Assembly (NCBI RefSeq): GCF_023516575.1
Contig: NZ_JAMGBE010000004.1
Span: forward strand, 107,501-171,500
DNA length: 64,000 nt
Direction: 5' to 3'
DNA from: Sphingomonas hankyongi
Lineage (GTDB): Bacteria; Pseudomonadota; Alphaproteobacteria; Sphingomonadales; Sphingomonadaceae
In this document: positions 44,444 through 53,932 of the stretch, piece after piece
How positions within the stretch are numbered: the first letter of the stretch is position 1
How the letters are laid out: every line of letters begins with the position of its first letter
Made by a program: the position numbers and the translations under genes
Notes under the pieces: model-generated
The model's input: only the letters and a program-made list of their open reading frames with translations
Told to the model about the DNA's origin: nothing
The model's database searches: none

Positions 44444-45606
44444 GCAAGCCTCCCCAACAACGCAACCAGGCGGTCGACGTCCGCCGCGTCCTGATAGATT
44501 CCAAAGCCGATCCTCAGCACGTCGCCGCGGACGTCGGTCATGCAGTTCGCGGACTTGAGGTCGGCATACCAGCGCTGCGCATCGGGGCTGCGGAAAGCCA
44601 GGAATCGGGCGTGCGGACCTGATCCGCTCAAAGGATTGAGCAGCTCCGCGCGAGAAAGAGGCGTGCGATCGAGCGCCTCGACCAGCTGCCGCTGGAGTTG
44701 CTCGACGTGATGCGAGACCTCAGAAGTCAACAGGCCCTTCGCCTGAAGCATCCGCTGCACGGAGTTGAAGCGATAGAGCGCTGAGGGGTCGAAGGTTGCG
44801 CCAAGCAATCGGGTCGCATCCTTCGCATAGCCAACGCTGCCCGGAGGCAGGCTCAGGTCCTCGAACTCGGCGTACCAGCCGGTGACCGGCGGGCGCGGAG
44901 CGAACCCCGCGGGCGCGTGAAGGAAGGCGCATCCCTCACCTGCCATCGCATATTTATATCCGCCGCCCAGGTAGAAGGCGGTCGAGCTGGCCGAACCTCC
45001 GAAGGGCGCATCGATCGCCATGAAGGCGTGATAGCCGTCGACCACGACCCACGGCCCGCCCGGCCGGCCGAGCGTGGCCAATTCCTCAACCGCCCCAAAA
45101 ATTCGGCCGCTGCCGAACAGGACATGACTTACGAATATCAGGTCATGGTCGCCGCTTCGCGCACGGGACGAATAGCGCTCGGTGAAGCTATCGAACGGCT
45201 CGGCCGAAATGCGCTCGACCTTGATCCAGCCTTCTTCTTCCCACCTGGCGAACTGTCGTCGCGCGCTGTGGAATTCGCCGTCCGTCGTCAGGACCCGCAA
45301 TGGCCCTCCCTGCCTGCGCGGCGCCGCCGTCACGAGCCGGATCAGGAAATCGTGCGTGTTCGAGGAAAATACGACCGCGTCGGATTGGCCCGTGCCCAGC
45401 TCGCGCGAGACGTGGGCCTGGGCTTCGGGCCACACCTCGCCCATGACCTTGTCCCATTTGCGGTCGGCAAGGCGGGCGGCATCGTTCCACGCTTCCGTTT
45501 GGCCTTCGAAGCTCGCGTCGGGCCAAAGGTGATGGCTGTGCGCGGCGAAGTGCAGCCGGTCGGGATCAGCCGACAGGCTGCGCGAGAACAAATCCTTGAA
45601 GCTCAA
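44440..45606 (-). CDS. kynU: kynureninase-like PLP enzyme (class V aminotransferase fold)
   Basis: A 388-residue fold-type I PLP enzyme. The Schiff-base Lys is in FYLGGGYKYAMAGEG, an active-site Asp in VVVDGYHAFMAIDAPFG, and the C-terminal domain ends LRIGFGIYQDAADVDRLVAL. Kynureninase cleaves kynurenine to anthranilate and alanine. The overlap with tryptophan 2,3-dioxygenase (4 bp) supports this role. The sequence differs from textbook kynureninase around the Lys (which is usually GTGYKYLN-like), so another class V enzyme acting on kynurenine remains possible. No signal peptide. Confidence 0.75.
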   Translation of the reverse strand: MSFKDLFSRSLSADPDRLHFAAHSHHLWPDASFEGQTEAWNDAARLADRKWDKVMGEVWPEAQAHVSRELGTGQSDAVVFSSNTHDFLIRLVTAAPRRQGGPLRVLTTDGEFHSARRQFARWEEEGWIKVERISAEPFDSFTERYSSRARSGDHDLIFVSHVLFGSGRIFGAVEELATLGRPGGPWVVVDGYHAFMAIDAPFGGSASSTAFYLGGGYKYAMAGEGCAFLHAPAGFAPRPPVTGWYAEFEDLSLPPGSVGYAKDATRLLGATFDPSALYRFNSVQRMLQAKGLLTSEVSHHVEQLQRQLVEALDRTPLSRAELLNPLSGSGPHARFLAFRSPDAQRWYADLKSANCMTDVRGDVLRIGFGIYQDAADVDRLVALLGRLA

Positions 45607-46370
45607 AGATCGGTCCTCAGCGCCCAGAGCTCCGGGAAGACGCGCTTATCCAACGTGGCCCGCAGATAGGGCGCCCCGGCGGAGCCGCCCGTGCCGGGCT
45701 TGTTTCCGATGATCCGCTCCACCGTCAGAACATGCTTGTGGCGCCAGGCCGCGAGCGCATCGTCAATGTCGACGAGCTTTTCGGCCAGCCCGTAAAGATC
45801 GAACCAGCGCTCGGCGTCGCGATAGACCTGCAGCCAGGCCTGGGCCAATGCCGCGACCGAACGGTCGCCGAGATCGAATCCCGCGCGCTCGAGCGCATCC
45901 TGAGCGACATCCCTGAGGCTCGGCTCCGCCAGCGCGCCTTCCAGGCGCTGACGCTCGGCGCTCCCTTCCGGATAATGCTCGGTGAACTTCGGCTCCTTGA
46001 GGCCGAGGCGGAACTCGATCTCGCGGAACTGCGCCGACTGGAACCCGGACGAGGTTCCAAGCACGTCGCGGAACTTGAGGTAATCGACCGGAGTCAGCGT
46101 CGACAACACGTCCCAGGACAGGGTCATGACCGCCTGAATGCGGCTGATCCGGGCCATTGCTTTATAGGCTTCCGCAAACCGGTCCTGCTCGACGAGCCCG
46201 ATCGCCAGCCGAAGCTCGTGAAGCATCTGCTTCATCCACAGCTCTTTGGTCTGGTGGATGACGATGAAGAGCATCTCGTCGTGGAGAGCCGACAGCGGCT
46301 GCTGCGCGCTCAGCAGCTGGTTGAGCTTCAGATAATCGGCATAGGACATGCCGGCGGGCGTCGCGGTCAT
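45603..46370 (-). CDS. kynA: tryptophan 2,3-dioxygenase
   Basis: A 255-residue haem dioxygenase that opens the indole ring of L-tryptophan to N-formylkynurenine. Signature stretches: SYADYLKLNQLLSAQQPLS, LHDEMLFIVIHQTKELWMKQ with the substrate-binding His, and SGFQSAQFREIEFRLG. Three helices and the C-terminal RATLDKRVFPELWALR complete the small bacterial type. It is the first gene of kynA-kynU-MFS, all with 4-bp overlaps. A kynurenine formamidase gene (kynB) is not present in the window. Confidence 0.96.
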   Translation of the reverse strand: MTATPAGMSYADYLKLNQLLSAQQPLSALHDEMLFIVIHQTKELWMKQMLHELRLAIGLVEQDRFAEAYKAMARISRIQAVMTLSWDVLSTLTPVDYLKFRDVLGTSSGFQSAQFREIEFRLGLKEPKFTEHYPEGSAERQRLEGALAEPSLRDVAQDALERAGFDLGDRSVAALAQAWLQVYRDAERWFDLYGLAEKLVDIDDALAAWRHKHVLTVERIIGNKPGTGGSAGAPYLRATLDKRVFPELWALRTDL

Positions 46371-46416
46371 GCTGGACCGCTTAGGCTAAACAGCCGCAGC
46401 GAGAAAGCGGTGGGTC

Positions 46417-46872
46417 CTACTGGCCGCTGGGCAGGCCGGGCGCGCCGACGGTGCCGATATTGCCGAACAGATCCTCGAAGAAGCCGCGCTGCCGCCCGAG
46501 GGTCGGCGTCTTGCGCGAGCTTGGATCCAGCCCGGCGACATATTCCTTGCCCGACTTCTGGATGGCGGCGACGTTGCCCGCCTGGTCGAACTTCACGAGC
46601 AACACGGTTTGCTCCCGCACGCGCGGATTGCGGAAGGCGATCTGCTTCGTATCGCGCGACAGATAATACCAGTCGTTGGCGTTGAACTGCCCGGTGAAGG
46701 TCGGGCGGCCGAGAAGCTTTTCGACGGACGTCTTGTTGTCGATTCCCGGCTGAATGCTTGCGGCGAGCTGGGGATCGACGACCGCGCCCTTGTGCGCGAG
46801 CACACCCGTGCAGCCGCCAACGGTCGCCGCCGCGCAAAGCGCCAGGGAAATTCTGACCAAGCGGGTGTTCAT
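46417..46872 (-). CDS. bamE: outer membrane assembly lipoprotein BamE (SmpA/OmlA)
   Basis: A 151-residue lipoprotein with lipobox ATVGGC near residue 21 (MNTRLVRISLALCAAATVGG). The SmpA/OmlA fold follows: SIQPGIDNKTSVEKLLGRPT, ANDWYYLSRDTKQIAFRNPR and VREQTVLLVKFDQAGNVAAI. BamE stabilises the BamD-BamA complex in outer membrane protein insertion. The length fits alphaproteobacterial BamE with a C-terminal extension (FFEDLFGNIGTVGAPGL). It is divergent from the CBP3 gene, the pair often seen in Alphaproteobacteria. Confidence 0.93.
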   Translation of the reverse strand: MNTRLVRISLALCAAATVGGCTGVLAHKGAVVDPQLAASIQPGIDNKTSVEKLLGRPTFTGQFNANDWYYLSRDTKQIAFRNPRVREQTVLLVKFDQAGNVAAIQKSGKEYVAGLDPSSRKTPTLGRQRGFFEDLFGNIGTVGAPGLPSGQ

Positions 46873-47003
46873 GCGTCTTCGAACCTTTGTCGATCGTGAA
46901 AGCCTAGTCGGCTCGGGCTTGCAGCTCAGCGGACCAGCCTCAATATGCTGGGCCTCCGCAGGGGCGCAAGCCTCTGAATCTTTCGAGGCGTTCGACCGTC
47001 CCT

Positions 47004-47516
47004 ATGCTCAGGCACCTGTTCCCCGGATTAACGCGCGACCGGAGCCGCGGAGCGACCTTGATCGCCGAGCTGATCAAAATTGCGCGGCAGCCTCGCTGGT
47101 ATGTCGAGGGGCAAGTTCCGGACACGATCGATGGGCGCTTCCGCATGCTCGCTACCGTTACCGCCCTGACGATGGTGCGCCTCGACCAGCTTGGGCCCGA
47201 GGGAGAGGCGATCTCCGCCCGCCTGACCGAGCGGTTCGTCGAGCTGATGGAGACGGAGCATCGGGAGATGGGCCTTGGCGACCCGACCCTCGGCAAGAGG
47301 ATCCGCCAGCTGGTCGGCGCGCTGGGCAAGCGCGTTGGCCTGTGGCGCGGCGTCTCAGAGGGTCCCGGTGAATGGAACAGCGCGACGGCCGAAAGCGTCT
47401 ATTCGGGCGATCATCCGCTGCGGGGCGTGGCGTTCACGGCGGGCGCGCTCAAAGATTTCTGGTCGAGGCTTGGCCTGCTGACTCTCGATCAGATCGAAAA
47501 TGGGGGGCTGCAATGA
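47004..47516 (+). CDS. ubiquinol-cytochrome c chaperone (CBP3 family)
   Basis: A 170-residue protein of the CBP3/UQCC1 family. Family pattern: LIAELIKIARQPRWYVEGQV, TIDGRFRMLATVTALTMVRL and RFVELMETEHREMGLGDPTL, ending GVAFTAGALKDFWSRLG. In mitochondria CBP3 supports cytochrome b translation and folding for complex III; the bacterial role is inferred to be the same. It overlaps the DUF177 gene by 4 bp. Confidence 0.93.
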   Translation: MLRHLFPGLTRDRSRGATLIAELIKIARQPRWYVEGQVPDTIDGRFRMLATVTALTMVRLDQLGPEGEAISARLTERFVELMETEHREMGLGDPTLGKRIRQLVGALGKRVGLWRGVSEGPGEWNSATAESVYSGDHPLRGVAFTAGALKDFWSRLGLLTLDQIENGGLQ

Positions 47517-48043
47517 CCGACTCGTTCGCCCACGCGCTGCGCCTCGACCAGATCCGCGACGGCGACCGGCTCGACCTCAATGCCGACGAGGCCGAGCGGC
47601 GCGTGATCGCCAAGCGCCTGGGACTTCCATCGCTGCAATGCCTGGAGGCGCATGCGGCCTTGTCCCGCACTGGCGGCGATATCGTGCGCGTTCAGGGCCG
47701 GCTCCAGGCTGCGCTCGATCAGGCCTGCGTCGTCACCGGCGAGCCTGTGCCGGCACATGTCGACGAGCATTTCGACCTGCTTTTCATGCCCGAGCCGCAA
47801 GGCGACAGCACTGAAGAAGAGATCGAGCTCGGGTCAGCCGACTGCGATATTGTTTTCCACGACGGCGCGGCAATCGACCTCGGCGGCGCGATCGCCGATA
47901 CGCTGGCGCTCAGCCTCGACCCCTATCCGCGCAGCGCCGGAGCCGACGCCGCCCTGAAGGAGGCTGGGATCATGACCGAGGATCAGGCCAGTCCGTTCGC
48001 CGTGCTCGCGCAGCTCAAGCGAAGCGGCAACGACAAATCCTAG
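47513..48043 (+). CDS. DUF177 protein (YceD-like)
   Basis: A 176-residue protein from ATG 47513, whose first bases overlap the CBP3 stop. DUF177 features: the [19 protein letters not shown] helix, [20 protein letters not shown] with the conserved Cys, the DLLFMPEP strand and the C-terminal [14 protein letters not shown]. YceD-like proteins are linked to 23S rRNA and ribosome assembly and usually sit upstream of rpmF-plsX. Here the next gene is the convergent ssb, so the usual rpmF partner is absent. Its end overlaps ssb by 4 bp. Confidence 0.92.
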   Translation: MTDSFAHALRLDQIRDGDRLDLNADEAERRVIAKRLGLPSLQCLEAHAALSRTGGDIVRVQGRLQAALDQACVVTGEPVPAHVDEHFDLLFMPEPQGDSTEEEIELGSADCDIVFHDGAAIDLGGAIADTLALSLDPYPRSAGADAALKEAGIMTEDQASPFAVLAQLKRSGNDKS

Positions 48044-48525
48044 AAGGGGACGTCGTCGTCCAGGTCCGTGTCGAAGGCTGCAGGCTGCGGCCGCGACTGA
48101 GGCCGCGACGAACCGCCGCCACCGCCGCCGAAATCGTCATAATCCTCGCCGAAAGCGCTGCGGCCGCCGCCGGCCCCTTCGCGGCTATCGAGGAGGACGA
48201 GCTCCCCACGGAAGCGCTGCAGGACGATCTCCGTCGTGTAGCGGTCGTTGCCCGACTGGTCCTGCCACTTGCGGGTCTGTATCTGGCCTTCGAGATAGAC
48301 CTTGCTGCCTTTGCGCAAATAGCTCTTTGCGACCCGGCCGAGGTTCTCGTTGAAGATGACGACGTTGTGCCACTCGGTCCGCTCCTGGCGGTTGCCGTCG
48401 CGGTCCTTCCACTGCTCGGACGTGGCGACTCGCATGTTCACCACCTCGCCGCCGTTGTTGAGTGACCGCGCCTCAGGGTCCGCGCCCAGGTTGCCGACCA
48501 GGATCACCTTGTTCACGCCCGCCAT
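48040..48525 (-). CDS. ssb: single-stranded DNA-binding protein
   Basis: A 161-residue protein with the OB-fold ([40 protein letters not shown] and [20 protein letters not shown]), a Gly/Ser-rich linker and the acidic tip DLDDDVPF that recruits partner proteins. It coats single-stranded DNA in replication and repair. The gene lies 27 bases upstream-to-downstream from feoB in the same direction as feoAB. Confidence 0.98.
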   Translation of the reverse strand: MAGVNKVILVGNLGADPEARSLNNGGEVVNMRVATSEQWKDRDGNRQERTEWHNVVIFNENLGRVAKSYLRKGSKVYLEGQIQTRKWQDQSGNDRYTTEIVLQRFRGELVLLDSREGAGGGRSAFGEDYDDFGGGGGGSSRPQSRPQPAAFDTDLDDDVPF

Positions 48526-48552
48526 CGTCCACTCTCCTTCGCTTGAGAGTAG

Positions 48553-50400
48553 CTATAGACCTAGCGACACCGCCGTCCAGTAGGTCAGTCCCGCAGCGCA
48601 ATAAGCGAGGACGAACAGATAGGAGACCATGAACAGCGGCCATTTCCAGCCGTTGGTTTCGCGGCGCGTGACCGCGATCGTGGAGATGCACTGCGGCGCG
48701 AACACGAACCAGGCGAGGAATGCGAGCGCGGTCGCAAGGGACCAGCGTCCCTGAAGCCGGTCCTCGAGCTTGGTCGCGGCCGCGGTCTCGTCGGAAGAAT
48801 CGATCGAGTAAACGGTGGCGATGGCGCTGACCGCGACCTCGCGCGCGGCCATCGCGGGAAGCAATGCCAGCGCGATGTCGTGATTGAAGCCGATCGGACG
48901 GACAACGACCTCAATCCCGCTGGCGATCTTGCCCGCTATCGAAGCGTCGACCTGGCTCTCGCCGGGCCGCGCCTGGGGGAAGCTCGCCAGGGCCCAGAGC
49001 AGGATGGTGGTCCCGAGAATGATCGTGCCAGCGCGCTTCAGGAATATCTCGACGCGGGTGAGAAGGCCGATCGCCACGTCCTTGGCCGCCGGCCACTGAT
49101 ACTTCGGCAGCTCCATCATGAAACCGCCGCCGCCACCCTTGAGGACCCCGCGGCGGAGGACGAACGCGGCAAGCAGCGCGCCCGCGATCCCAGTCACGTA
49201 GAGGCCAAACATCACCAGGCCCTGCAGGCCGACGCCCCAGGCCAGGCGCGTGTTCGGGATGAAGGCGGCGATAATCAGCGTATAGACGGGCAACCGCGCC
49301 GAGCAGGTCATCAGCGGCGCTACGAGAATGGTGGTCAGCCGGTCCTTCGGGTCGTCGATGGTACGTGTCGCCATGATCCCAGGCACCGCGCAGGCGAAGC
49401 TCGACAGCAAAGGGATGAAAGCGCGACCTGACAGTCCGACCCCATGCATCACCCGATCCATGAGGAACGCGGCGCGCACCATGTAGCCGGTGCCTTCCAG
49501 CAGGAGGATGAAGAAGAACAGGATCAGGATCTGCGGCAGGAAGGTGATGACCGCTCCGACGCCAGCGATTGCCCCGTCGACGACCATCGAGCGAAGCAGG
49601 CTGGAAGGGATGATTTGCGCCGCGAGGCCGGACAGCGCGGCCACGCCGCTTTCGATCCATGCCACGGGCGTTTCGCTCCACGCGAAAACGGCCTGGAACA
49701 TCACGAACATGATCGCAGCGAGGATCACCGGCCCCATGATCGGGTGAAGCAGCACCGAATCGAGGCGATGGGTCCAGCGGCGCACGGGCGTTTCGCGGAT
49801 GACAGCGGCGGCCGCGATCTCGCGAGCGCGCCGCTGCAGGTGGATGATGTCAGCCTTCACCGACTCGTGAACGCCGCAGCGGGGAGCGGCGAGCATATCG
49901 TCGAGAGCGCCCTGCAGCTCGGAAATGCCGCGCCGGCGGACCGCCACCGTCTCGACCACGGGAACGCCGAGCTCACGCTCGAGGACGCTCGGATCGAGCT
50001 CCAGGCCGTCACGCTTCGCGAGGTCGACCATGTTGAGCGCGACGATCGTCGGCAGCCCAAGCTCGATCAACTGCAGCGCGAACCTTAGATGGTTGTCGAG
50101 ATTGGATGCGTCGAGGACGATGACCAGGGCGTCCGGCTGTCGCTCGCCTTTCTGCTGGCCGAGAAGCACGTCGCGGGTGACGGCCTCATCCGGGCTCGCC
50201 GGCTCCAGGCTGTAGGCGCCGGGCAGGTCGACCAGCTCCAGCGGCCGCCCGTCCGCCAGCTGGAGGCGCCCGGATTTTCGCTCCACCGTCACGCCGGGAT
50301 AATTCCCAACCTTCTGGCGAGCGCCGGTGAGCGCGTTGAACAAGGCGCTTTTGCCGGCATTCGGGCTGCCGGCCACGGCGACGAGCGGGAGCGGGTTCAC
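48553..50400 (-). CDS. feoB: ferrous iron transporter FeoB
   Basis: A 615-residue inner membrane protein. The N-terminal G domain has G1 AGSPNAGKSALFNALTG, G2 region VGNYPGVTVERKSG, G3 LVDLPGAYSLEP and G4 NMVDLAKR. The transmembrane Gate motifs are intact: SSFACAVPGIMATRTIDDPK and APLMTCSARLPVYTLIIAAF, each with a conserved Cys. It is shorter than E. coli FeoB (773) mainly by the loops and C-terminus. It imports Fe(II). It overlaps feoA by 4 bp. Confidence 0.97.
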   Translation of the reverse strand: MNPLPLVAVAGSPNAGKSALFNALTGARQKVGNYPGVTVERKSGRLQLADGRPLELVDLPGAYSLEPASPDEAVTRDVLLGQQKGERQPDALVIVLDASNLDNHLRFALQLIELGLPTIVALNMVDLAKRDGLELDPSVLERELGVPVVETVAVRRRGISELQGALDDMLAAPRCGVHESVKADIIHLQRRAREIAAAAVIRETPVRRWTHRLDSVLLHPIMGPVILAAIMFVMFQAVFAWSETPVAWIESGVAALSGLAAQIIPSSLLRSMVVDGAIAGVGAVITFLPQILILFFFILLLEGTGYMVRAAFLMDRVMHGVGLSGRAFIPLLSSFACAVPGIMATRTIDDPKDRLTTILVAPLMTCSARLPVYTLIIAAFIPNTRLAWGVGLQGLVMFGLYVTGIAGALLAAFVLRRGVLKGGGGGFMMELPKYQWPAAKDVAIGLLTRVEIFLKRAGTIILGTTILLWALASFPQARPGESQVDASIAGKIASGIEVVVRPIGFNHDIALALLPAMAAREVAVSAIATVYSIDSSDETAAATKLEDRLQGRWSLATALAFLAWFVFAPQCISTIAVTRRETNGWKWPLFMVSYLFVLAYCAAGLTYWTAVSLGL

Positions 50401-50666
50401 TTGACGGTCGGGACGACCCGGACGGCGCCGGCGTGCTTGCGTCGGATGGCGACCGTCATTCGGCCGACCCGCACGGCCAGCGGATCGCGACCGAACGGTC
50501 CCAGATGCAAGGTCTCGACCGTGACGCCTTCATCGAAGCCGAAATGACGCAGCCGGCTCGATTCGGCCGAGTCCAGTGCCTGCCAATCTATGGCGGCGAC
50601 CACAGCGCGCGCTCCCAGCTCAAGCTGGTCGAGCGATATGCTGTCCGGTTGGAAGGGTGCGTTCAT
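50397..50666 (-). CDS. feoA: ferrous iron transport protein FeoA
   Basis: An 89-residue SH3-like protein (LRHFGFDEGVTVETLHLGPF, RDPLAVRVGRMTVAIRRKHA) that binds and supports FeoB. It carries an N-terminal extension of about 15 residues before the fold. No FeoC is visible. No Fur box could be identified by eye in the 42 bases upstream, where a GATTATCATTAACC stretch (50678-50691) is AT-rich and could be part of a Fur/Irr-type operator. Confidence 0.92.
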   Translation of the reverse strand: MNAPFQPDSISLDQLELGARAVVAAIDWQALDSAESSRLRHFGFDEGVTVETLHLGPFGRDPLAVRVGRMTVAIRRKHAGAVRVVPTVK

Positions 50667-50708
50667 TCTTGCGACTGATTATCATTAACCGCAGCCGCAG
50701 GGAAGCGT

Positions 50709-51362
50709 CTAGCGCGGTGGGTAGCGCAGCCTCCCCAGGAATCGCGAGACGCTGACCCGGCGATCGGAGGATCCGCGCCACTGGGCCTTCCACTTTTCGA
50801 ACGTCATGACGTCATCGATGCGCCGGTCGAGGAAGGCCGCGGTTTCAGCCCAGCCTTCGCTTTGATCGTCGAGCCAGACGAGCAACGTCGAGCCGTAGAC
50901 CGCCCCGAGCGTCATGCGCTTCGTATAGTGATTGAAGTCGGTGCTGGTGTCGCCGGCGAGACGCCACATCAGATCCGCCGTCTGCCACGACGTACGCAGC
51001 GCTTGGGCCACGTTTTGCGGCATGGCAAGAATGGCCAGTCCCCGCCGGACCGCCTCACGCGCCGGCCCCATGATCTCGAGCCGGTGCCATATGAGCGCCC
51101 GGATCCTTTCGCGAATCTTCATGCCCGCGAGGCGCTTCTGGGTAAAAGAGGCTTCCAGCGCGCGGTCGACCTCCTGGATATAGGCATCGATCATGTCGGA
51201 CTGGCTCTTCGGCATGGCCAGCCGCGCCTGCAGCGGGTCGACGCCGAGTTGCGCCGCGGCGGAGTCGACTGCCGCCTTGGTCCATCCATCGAACACGGCA
51301 TTCTCCCCGACCGCGAGGGCGAGCTTGCGCCGCAACCGTTCGAGAGGACTCGGACCTTCCAC
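50709..51362 (-). CDS. COQ9 family ubiquinone biosynthesis protein
   Basis: About 217 residues from GTG 51362, 5 bases after the EamA stop; longer readings run into that gene. The COQ9 family signatures are GWTKAAVDSAAAQLGVDPLQ, IRERIRALIWHRLEIMGPAR and NFNHYTKR-like DFNHYTKRMTLGAVYGSTLLVW. COQ9 binds lipids and assists COQ7 in ubiquinone synthesis. The N-terminus resembles TetR regulators in shape but has no DNA-binding role in the family. Confidence 0.9.
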   Translation of the reverse strand: MEGPSPLERLRRKLALAVGENAVFDGWTKAAVDSAAAQLGVDPLQARLAMPKSQSDMIDAYIQEVDRALEASFTQKRLAGMKIRERIRALIWHRLEIMGPAREAVRRGLAILAMPQNVAQALRTSWQTADLMWRLAGDTSTDFNHYTKRMTLGAVYGSTLLVWLDDQSEGWAETAAFLDRRIDDVMTFEKWKAQWRGSSDRRVSVSRFLGRLRYPPR

Positions 51363-51367
51363 GCGGC

Positions 51368-52264
51368 TCAACTGGGCTGCTCCTGCGGGACTGGCAAGCC
51401 CCGCTCGGGCAAGCGCACCAGCACGAGCGCCGCGCCGATCGCGATCGCGCCCACCCAATCAAGCGGCGAGAGGGTCTCGCCATAAGCCATCCAGCCGACG
51501 AAGGCCGATATCGCGGGCTGGCTCAACAAGGTGAGGCCGACCACCAGCGGCGAGAGGCTGCCGATCGCATAGACGAGCAGGCCCTGGCCGAAGACCTGAC
51601 TGCTCAGCGCGAGCAAGAGAACCGGAGTCCAGTGGGGCGGCATGATCTGCTCACCGAGCAGCAGGGAAAAGGGCAGGAGCATCGCTGCGCCGAAAGCACT
51701 GGCGATGAACAACAGGGGCATCGCCGACAGCATTCCTCGGGCCCGCTGAACCGCCACGAGATAGCCGGTGTAAAGCAGGCCGGCGATCAGGGCGAGCGCA
51801 TCGCCGCGGACATTGCGGGCGGACAATTCGGCGCTGCTTCCCATCAAAAGGCCGGCCCCGACTGCCGCCAGGATCAGCGCGCCGCCCTGCCGCTGCGACG
51901 GCCAGCGGCGCGCCTGCCACAAGCCCCAGGCCGCGAAGCCGAAGCTCGACGCATTGCCGAACAAGGTCGCATTGCCGAGCTTGGTCATGTGGATCCCGGT
52001 GTGCCAGGCGGCGAGATCGGCGGCGAAGAAAAATCCCGCGAGCGCAACCAGCATGCCGAGGCGATGCCCCGGCCAATGCGCCGGCCGCCCCGAGACGCTC
52101 GAGAGGACGAACAGAAAGGGGAGCGCAAGGAACAGCCGCCAGAATCCGGCGGCGACCGGTCCAACCTCCGAGAGCCGAACCATCCAGGGCCCGACGGCCA
52201 AAGCGGTACTTCCGACCAGCAGTGCCGGGAATGCGAAACGATGATGTTCGGGCTTGTTGCTCAC
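51368..52264 (-). CDS. EamA-family transporter
   Basis: A 298-residue protein with ten hydrophobic segments in two EamA repeats (ALLVGSTALAVGPWMVRLSE at the start, TGIHMTKLGNATLFGNASSF, and LVVGLTLLSQPAISAFVGWM with YGETLSPLDWVGAIAIGAAL). Substrate unknown. It is unrelated in close sequence to the EamA protein at 11.7-12.6 kb. It is upstream of the COQ9 gene on the same strand and divergent from the old yellow enzyme gene. Confidence 0.88.
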   Translation of the reverse strand: MSNKPEHHRFAFPALLVGSTALAVGPWMVRLSEVGPVAAGFWRLFLALPFLFVLSSVSGRPAHWPGHRLGMLVALAGFFFAADLAAWHTGIHMTKLGNATLFGNASSFGFAAWGLWQARRWPSQRQGGALILAAVGAGLLMGSSAELSARNVRGDALALIAGLLYTGYLVAVQRARGMLSAMPLLFIASAFGAAMLLPFSLLLGEQIMPPHWTPVLLLALSSQVFGQGLLVYAIGSLSPLVVGLTLLSQPAISAFVGWMAYGETLSPLDWVGAIAIGAALVLVRLPERGLPVPQEQPS

Positions 52265-52420
52265 TGGCCGCGCCTAGGGGCTTTAAGCCGGGGGCGGAAG
52301 CCCGTCTCCGCATGCTCGTCAATAAGGCTGGCTTATGATGCCCCTCGCTGAACTGCGATTGATTGGTCGCGGATCGAAACTAACTTCGCCAGCCAATTCG
52401 AGGCAATCAGGAACACCCAC

Positions 52421-53509
52421 ATGGCCAGCCTGTTCGATCCGCTCGAGCTCGGAGCGCTCCATCTTCCCAACCGCATCGTCATGGCGCCTCTCACCCGTGC
52501 CCGCGCCGGGCGCGACGCGGTGCCGACCCCGATCATGGCCGAATATTATGCACAGCGCGCGAGCGCCGGCCTGATCATTTCCGAAGCAACCGGAATCACC
52601 CGCGAAGGGCTCGGCTGGCCCAATGCTCCGGGCCTTTGGAACCAAGCGCAGGTCGAAGGCTGGAAGCCCGTCGTCGCGGCGGTCCACGAAGCCGGCGGCC
52701 ACATGGTCGCCCAGCTATGGCACATGGGACGGCTGGTCCATCCCGACCTCGGCGAGACCCAGCCGGTCTCTTCGTCGCCGATCACCGCCCCCGGCGACGC
52801 CCACACTTACGAGGGCAAGAAGCCCTATGTGGAGCCGAGAGCAGCGACTGCCGCGGACATCGACCGGATCGTGAAAGATTATGCGCGGGCGGCTCGCAAC
52901 GCCGTTTCCGCAGGGTTCGACGGAGTCCAGATCCATGGCGCCAACGGCTATCTGGTCGATCAATTCCTGCGCAACGGCGCGAACAACCGCGCCGACAATT
53001 ACGGCGGGTGGATCGACAATCGTCTGCGCTTCATGACCGAGGTGCTGGAGGCAGTCGGCGCCGAAATCGGCATGAGCCGGGTCGGGATCCGATTTTCCCC
53101 CAATATCCTCGTCCAGGGCGTCGAAGACACGAACCCGCTGTCGCTGTTCACGGCGGTGGCCGCGCGGCTCGAGGAGCTGAAAGTGCCATGGATAGAGCTT
53201 CGCGAAGCACACCGGCCGACGAGCGCGGGCGCAGTGCCGACAGAGCCTGTGAGCCAGGCCATGCGTCCCATCTATTCCGGCAGGATCCTGCTCAACAGCG
53301 ACTACGACGGACCGACCGCGCGTGCGCGGATGGCGGAAGGCATCGCCGACGGCATTGCCTTCGGCCGGCCGTTCATCTCCAATCCCGACCTGGTGCACCG
53401 CATTGCGGCCGGCGCGCCGCTCGCGCCCGGCGACAGCGCGACTTTCTACTCCGGCGGTGCGGAGGGATATGTCGACTATCCCGTTTTCGAAGAGGCGCGG
53501 GCCGCTTAA
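52421..53509 (+). CDS. old yellow enzyme family ene-reductase
   Basis: A 362-residue FMN enzyme, class I old yellow enzyme like NemA. Visible residues: PLTRARA near the flavin, the [11 protein letters not shown] loop, the substrate pair His-Asn in [29 protein letters not shown] and the C-terminal [17 protein letters not shown] phosphate site. It reduces activated C=C bonds or nitro esters with NAD(P)H. The physiological substrate is unknown. It is convergent with ribH, overlapping by 4 bp. Confidence 0.95.
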   Translation: MASLFDPLELGALHLPNRIVMAPLTRARAGRDAVPTPIMAEYYAQRASAGLIISEATGITREGLGWPNAPGLWNQAQVEGWKPVVAAVHEAGGHMVAQLWHMGRLVHPDLGETQPVSSSPITAPGDAHTYEGKKPYVEPRAATAADIDRIVKDYARAARNAVSAGFDGVQIHGANGYLVDQFLRNGANNRADNYGGWIDNRLRFMTEVLEAVGAEIGMSRVGIRFSPNILVQGVEDTNPLSLFTAVAARLEELKVPWIELREAHRPTSAGAVPTEPVSQAMRPIYSGRILLNSDYDGPTARARMAEGIADGIAFGRPFISNPDLVHRIAAGAPLAPGDSATFYSGGAEGYVDYPVFEEARAA

Positions 53510-53928
53510 GGGCCGTACTGCTCCCGAAGCTCGTACAGCGCCAGCGCCGCGCGCGCTGCGTCACCGCCCTTGTCGCCCTGGCCCGGGTCGGCGCGCACGA
53601 TCGCCTGGGCTTCATCCTCGACGGTCAGGATTCCGTTGCCGATCGCGAATCCCTGGAGCGTGAGGTCCAGCAGGCCGCGCGCGCTTTCCGACGAGACGAC
53701 TTCGAAATGATAGGTCTCCCCGCGGATGACGACGCCGAGCGCGACGAAGGCGCAGAAACGCCCGCTGCGGGCCGCAAGCGCGATCGCGCCGGGCAGCTCG
53801 AGCGCGCCGGGCACCGTCAGCGTCTCATGCTTGTGCCCGGCCTTCTCGATCGCAGCTCTCGCGCCTGCGAGCAGCATTTCATTGAGGTGCGGATAGAAGC
53901 GAGCTTCGGTGAGCAGGATCGTTGCCAT
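53506..53928 (-). CDS. ribH: 6,7-dimethyl-8-ribityllumazine synthase
   Basis: A 140-residue protein from ATG 53928. Lumazine synthase condenses dihydroxybutanone phosphate with the ribityl pyrimidine. Markers: [40 protein letters not shown], the catalytic region [20 protein letters not shown] and [18 protein letters not shown]. It is the last gene of ribD-ribE-ribBX-ribH and starts 5 bases after the ribBX stop. Confidence 0.96.
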   Translation of the reverse strand: MATILLTEARFYPHLNEMLLAGARAAIEKAGHKHETLTVPGALELPGAIALAARSGRFCAFVALGVVIRGETYHFEVVSSESARGLLDLTLQGFAIGNGILTVEDEAQAIVRADPGQGDKGGDAARAALALYELREQYGP

Positions 53929-53932
53929 CGCG

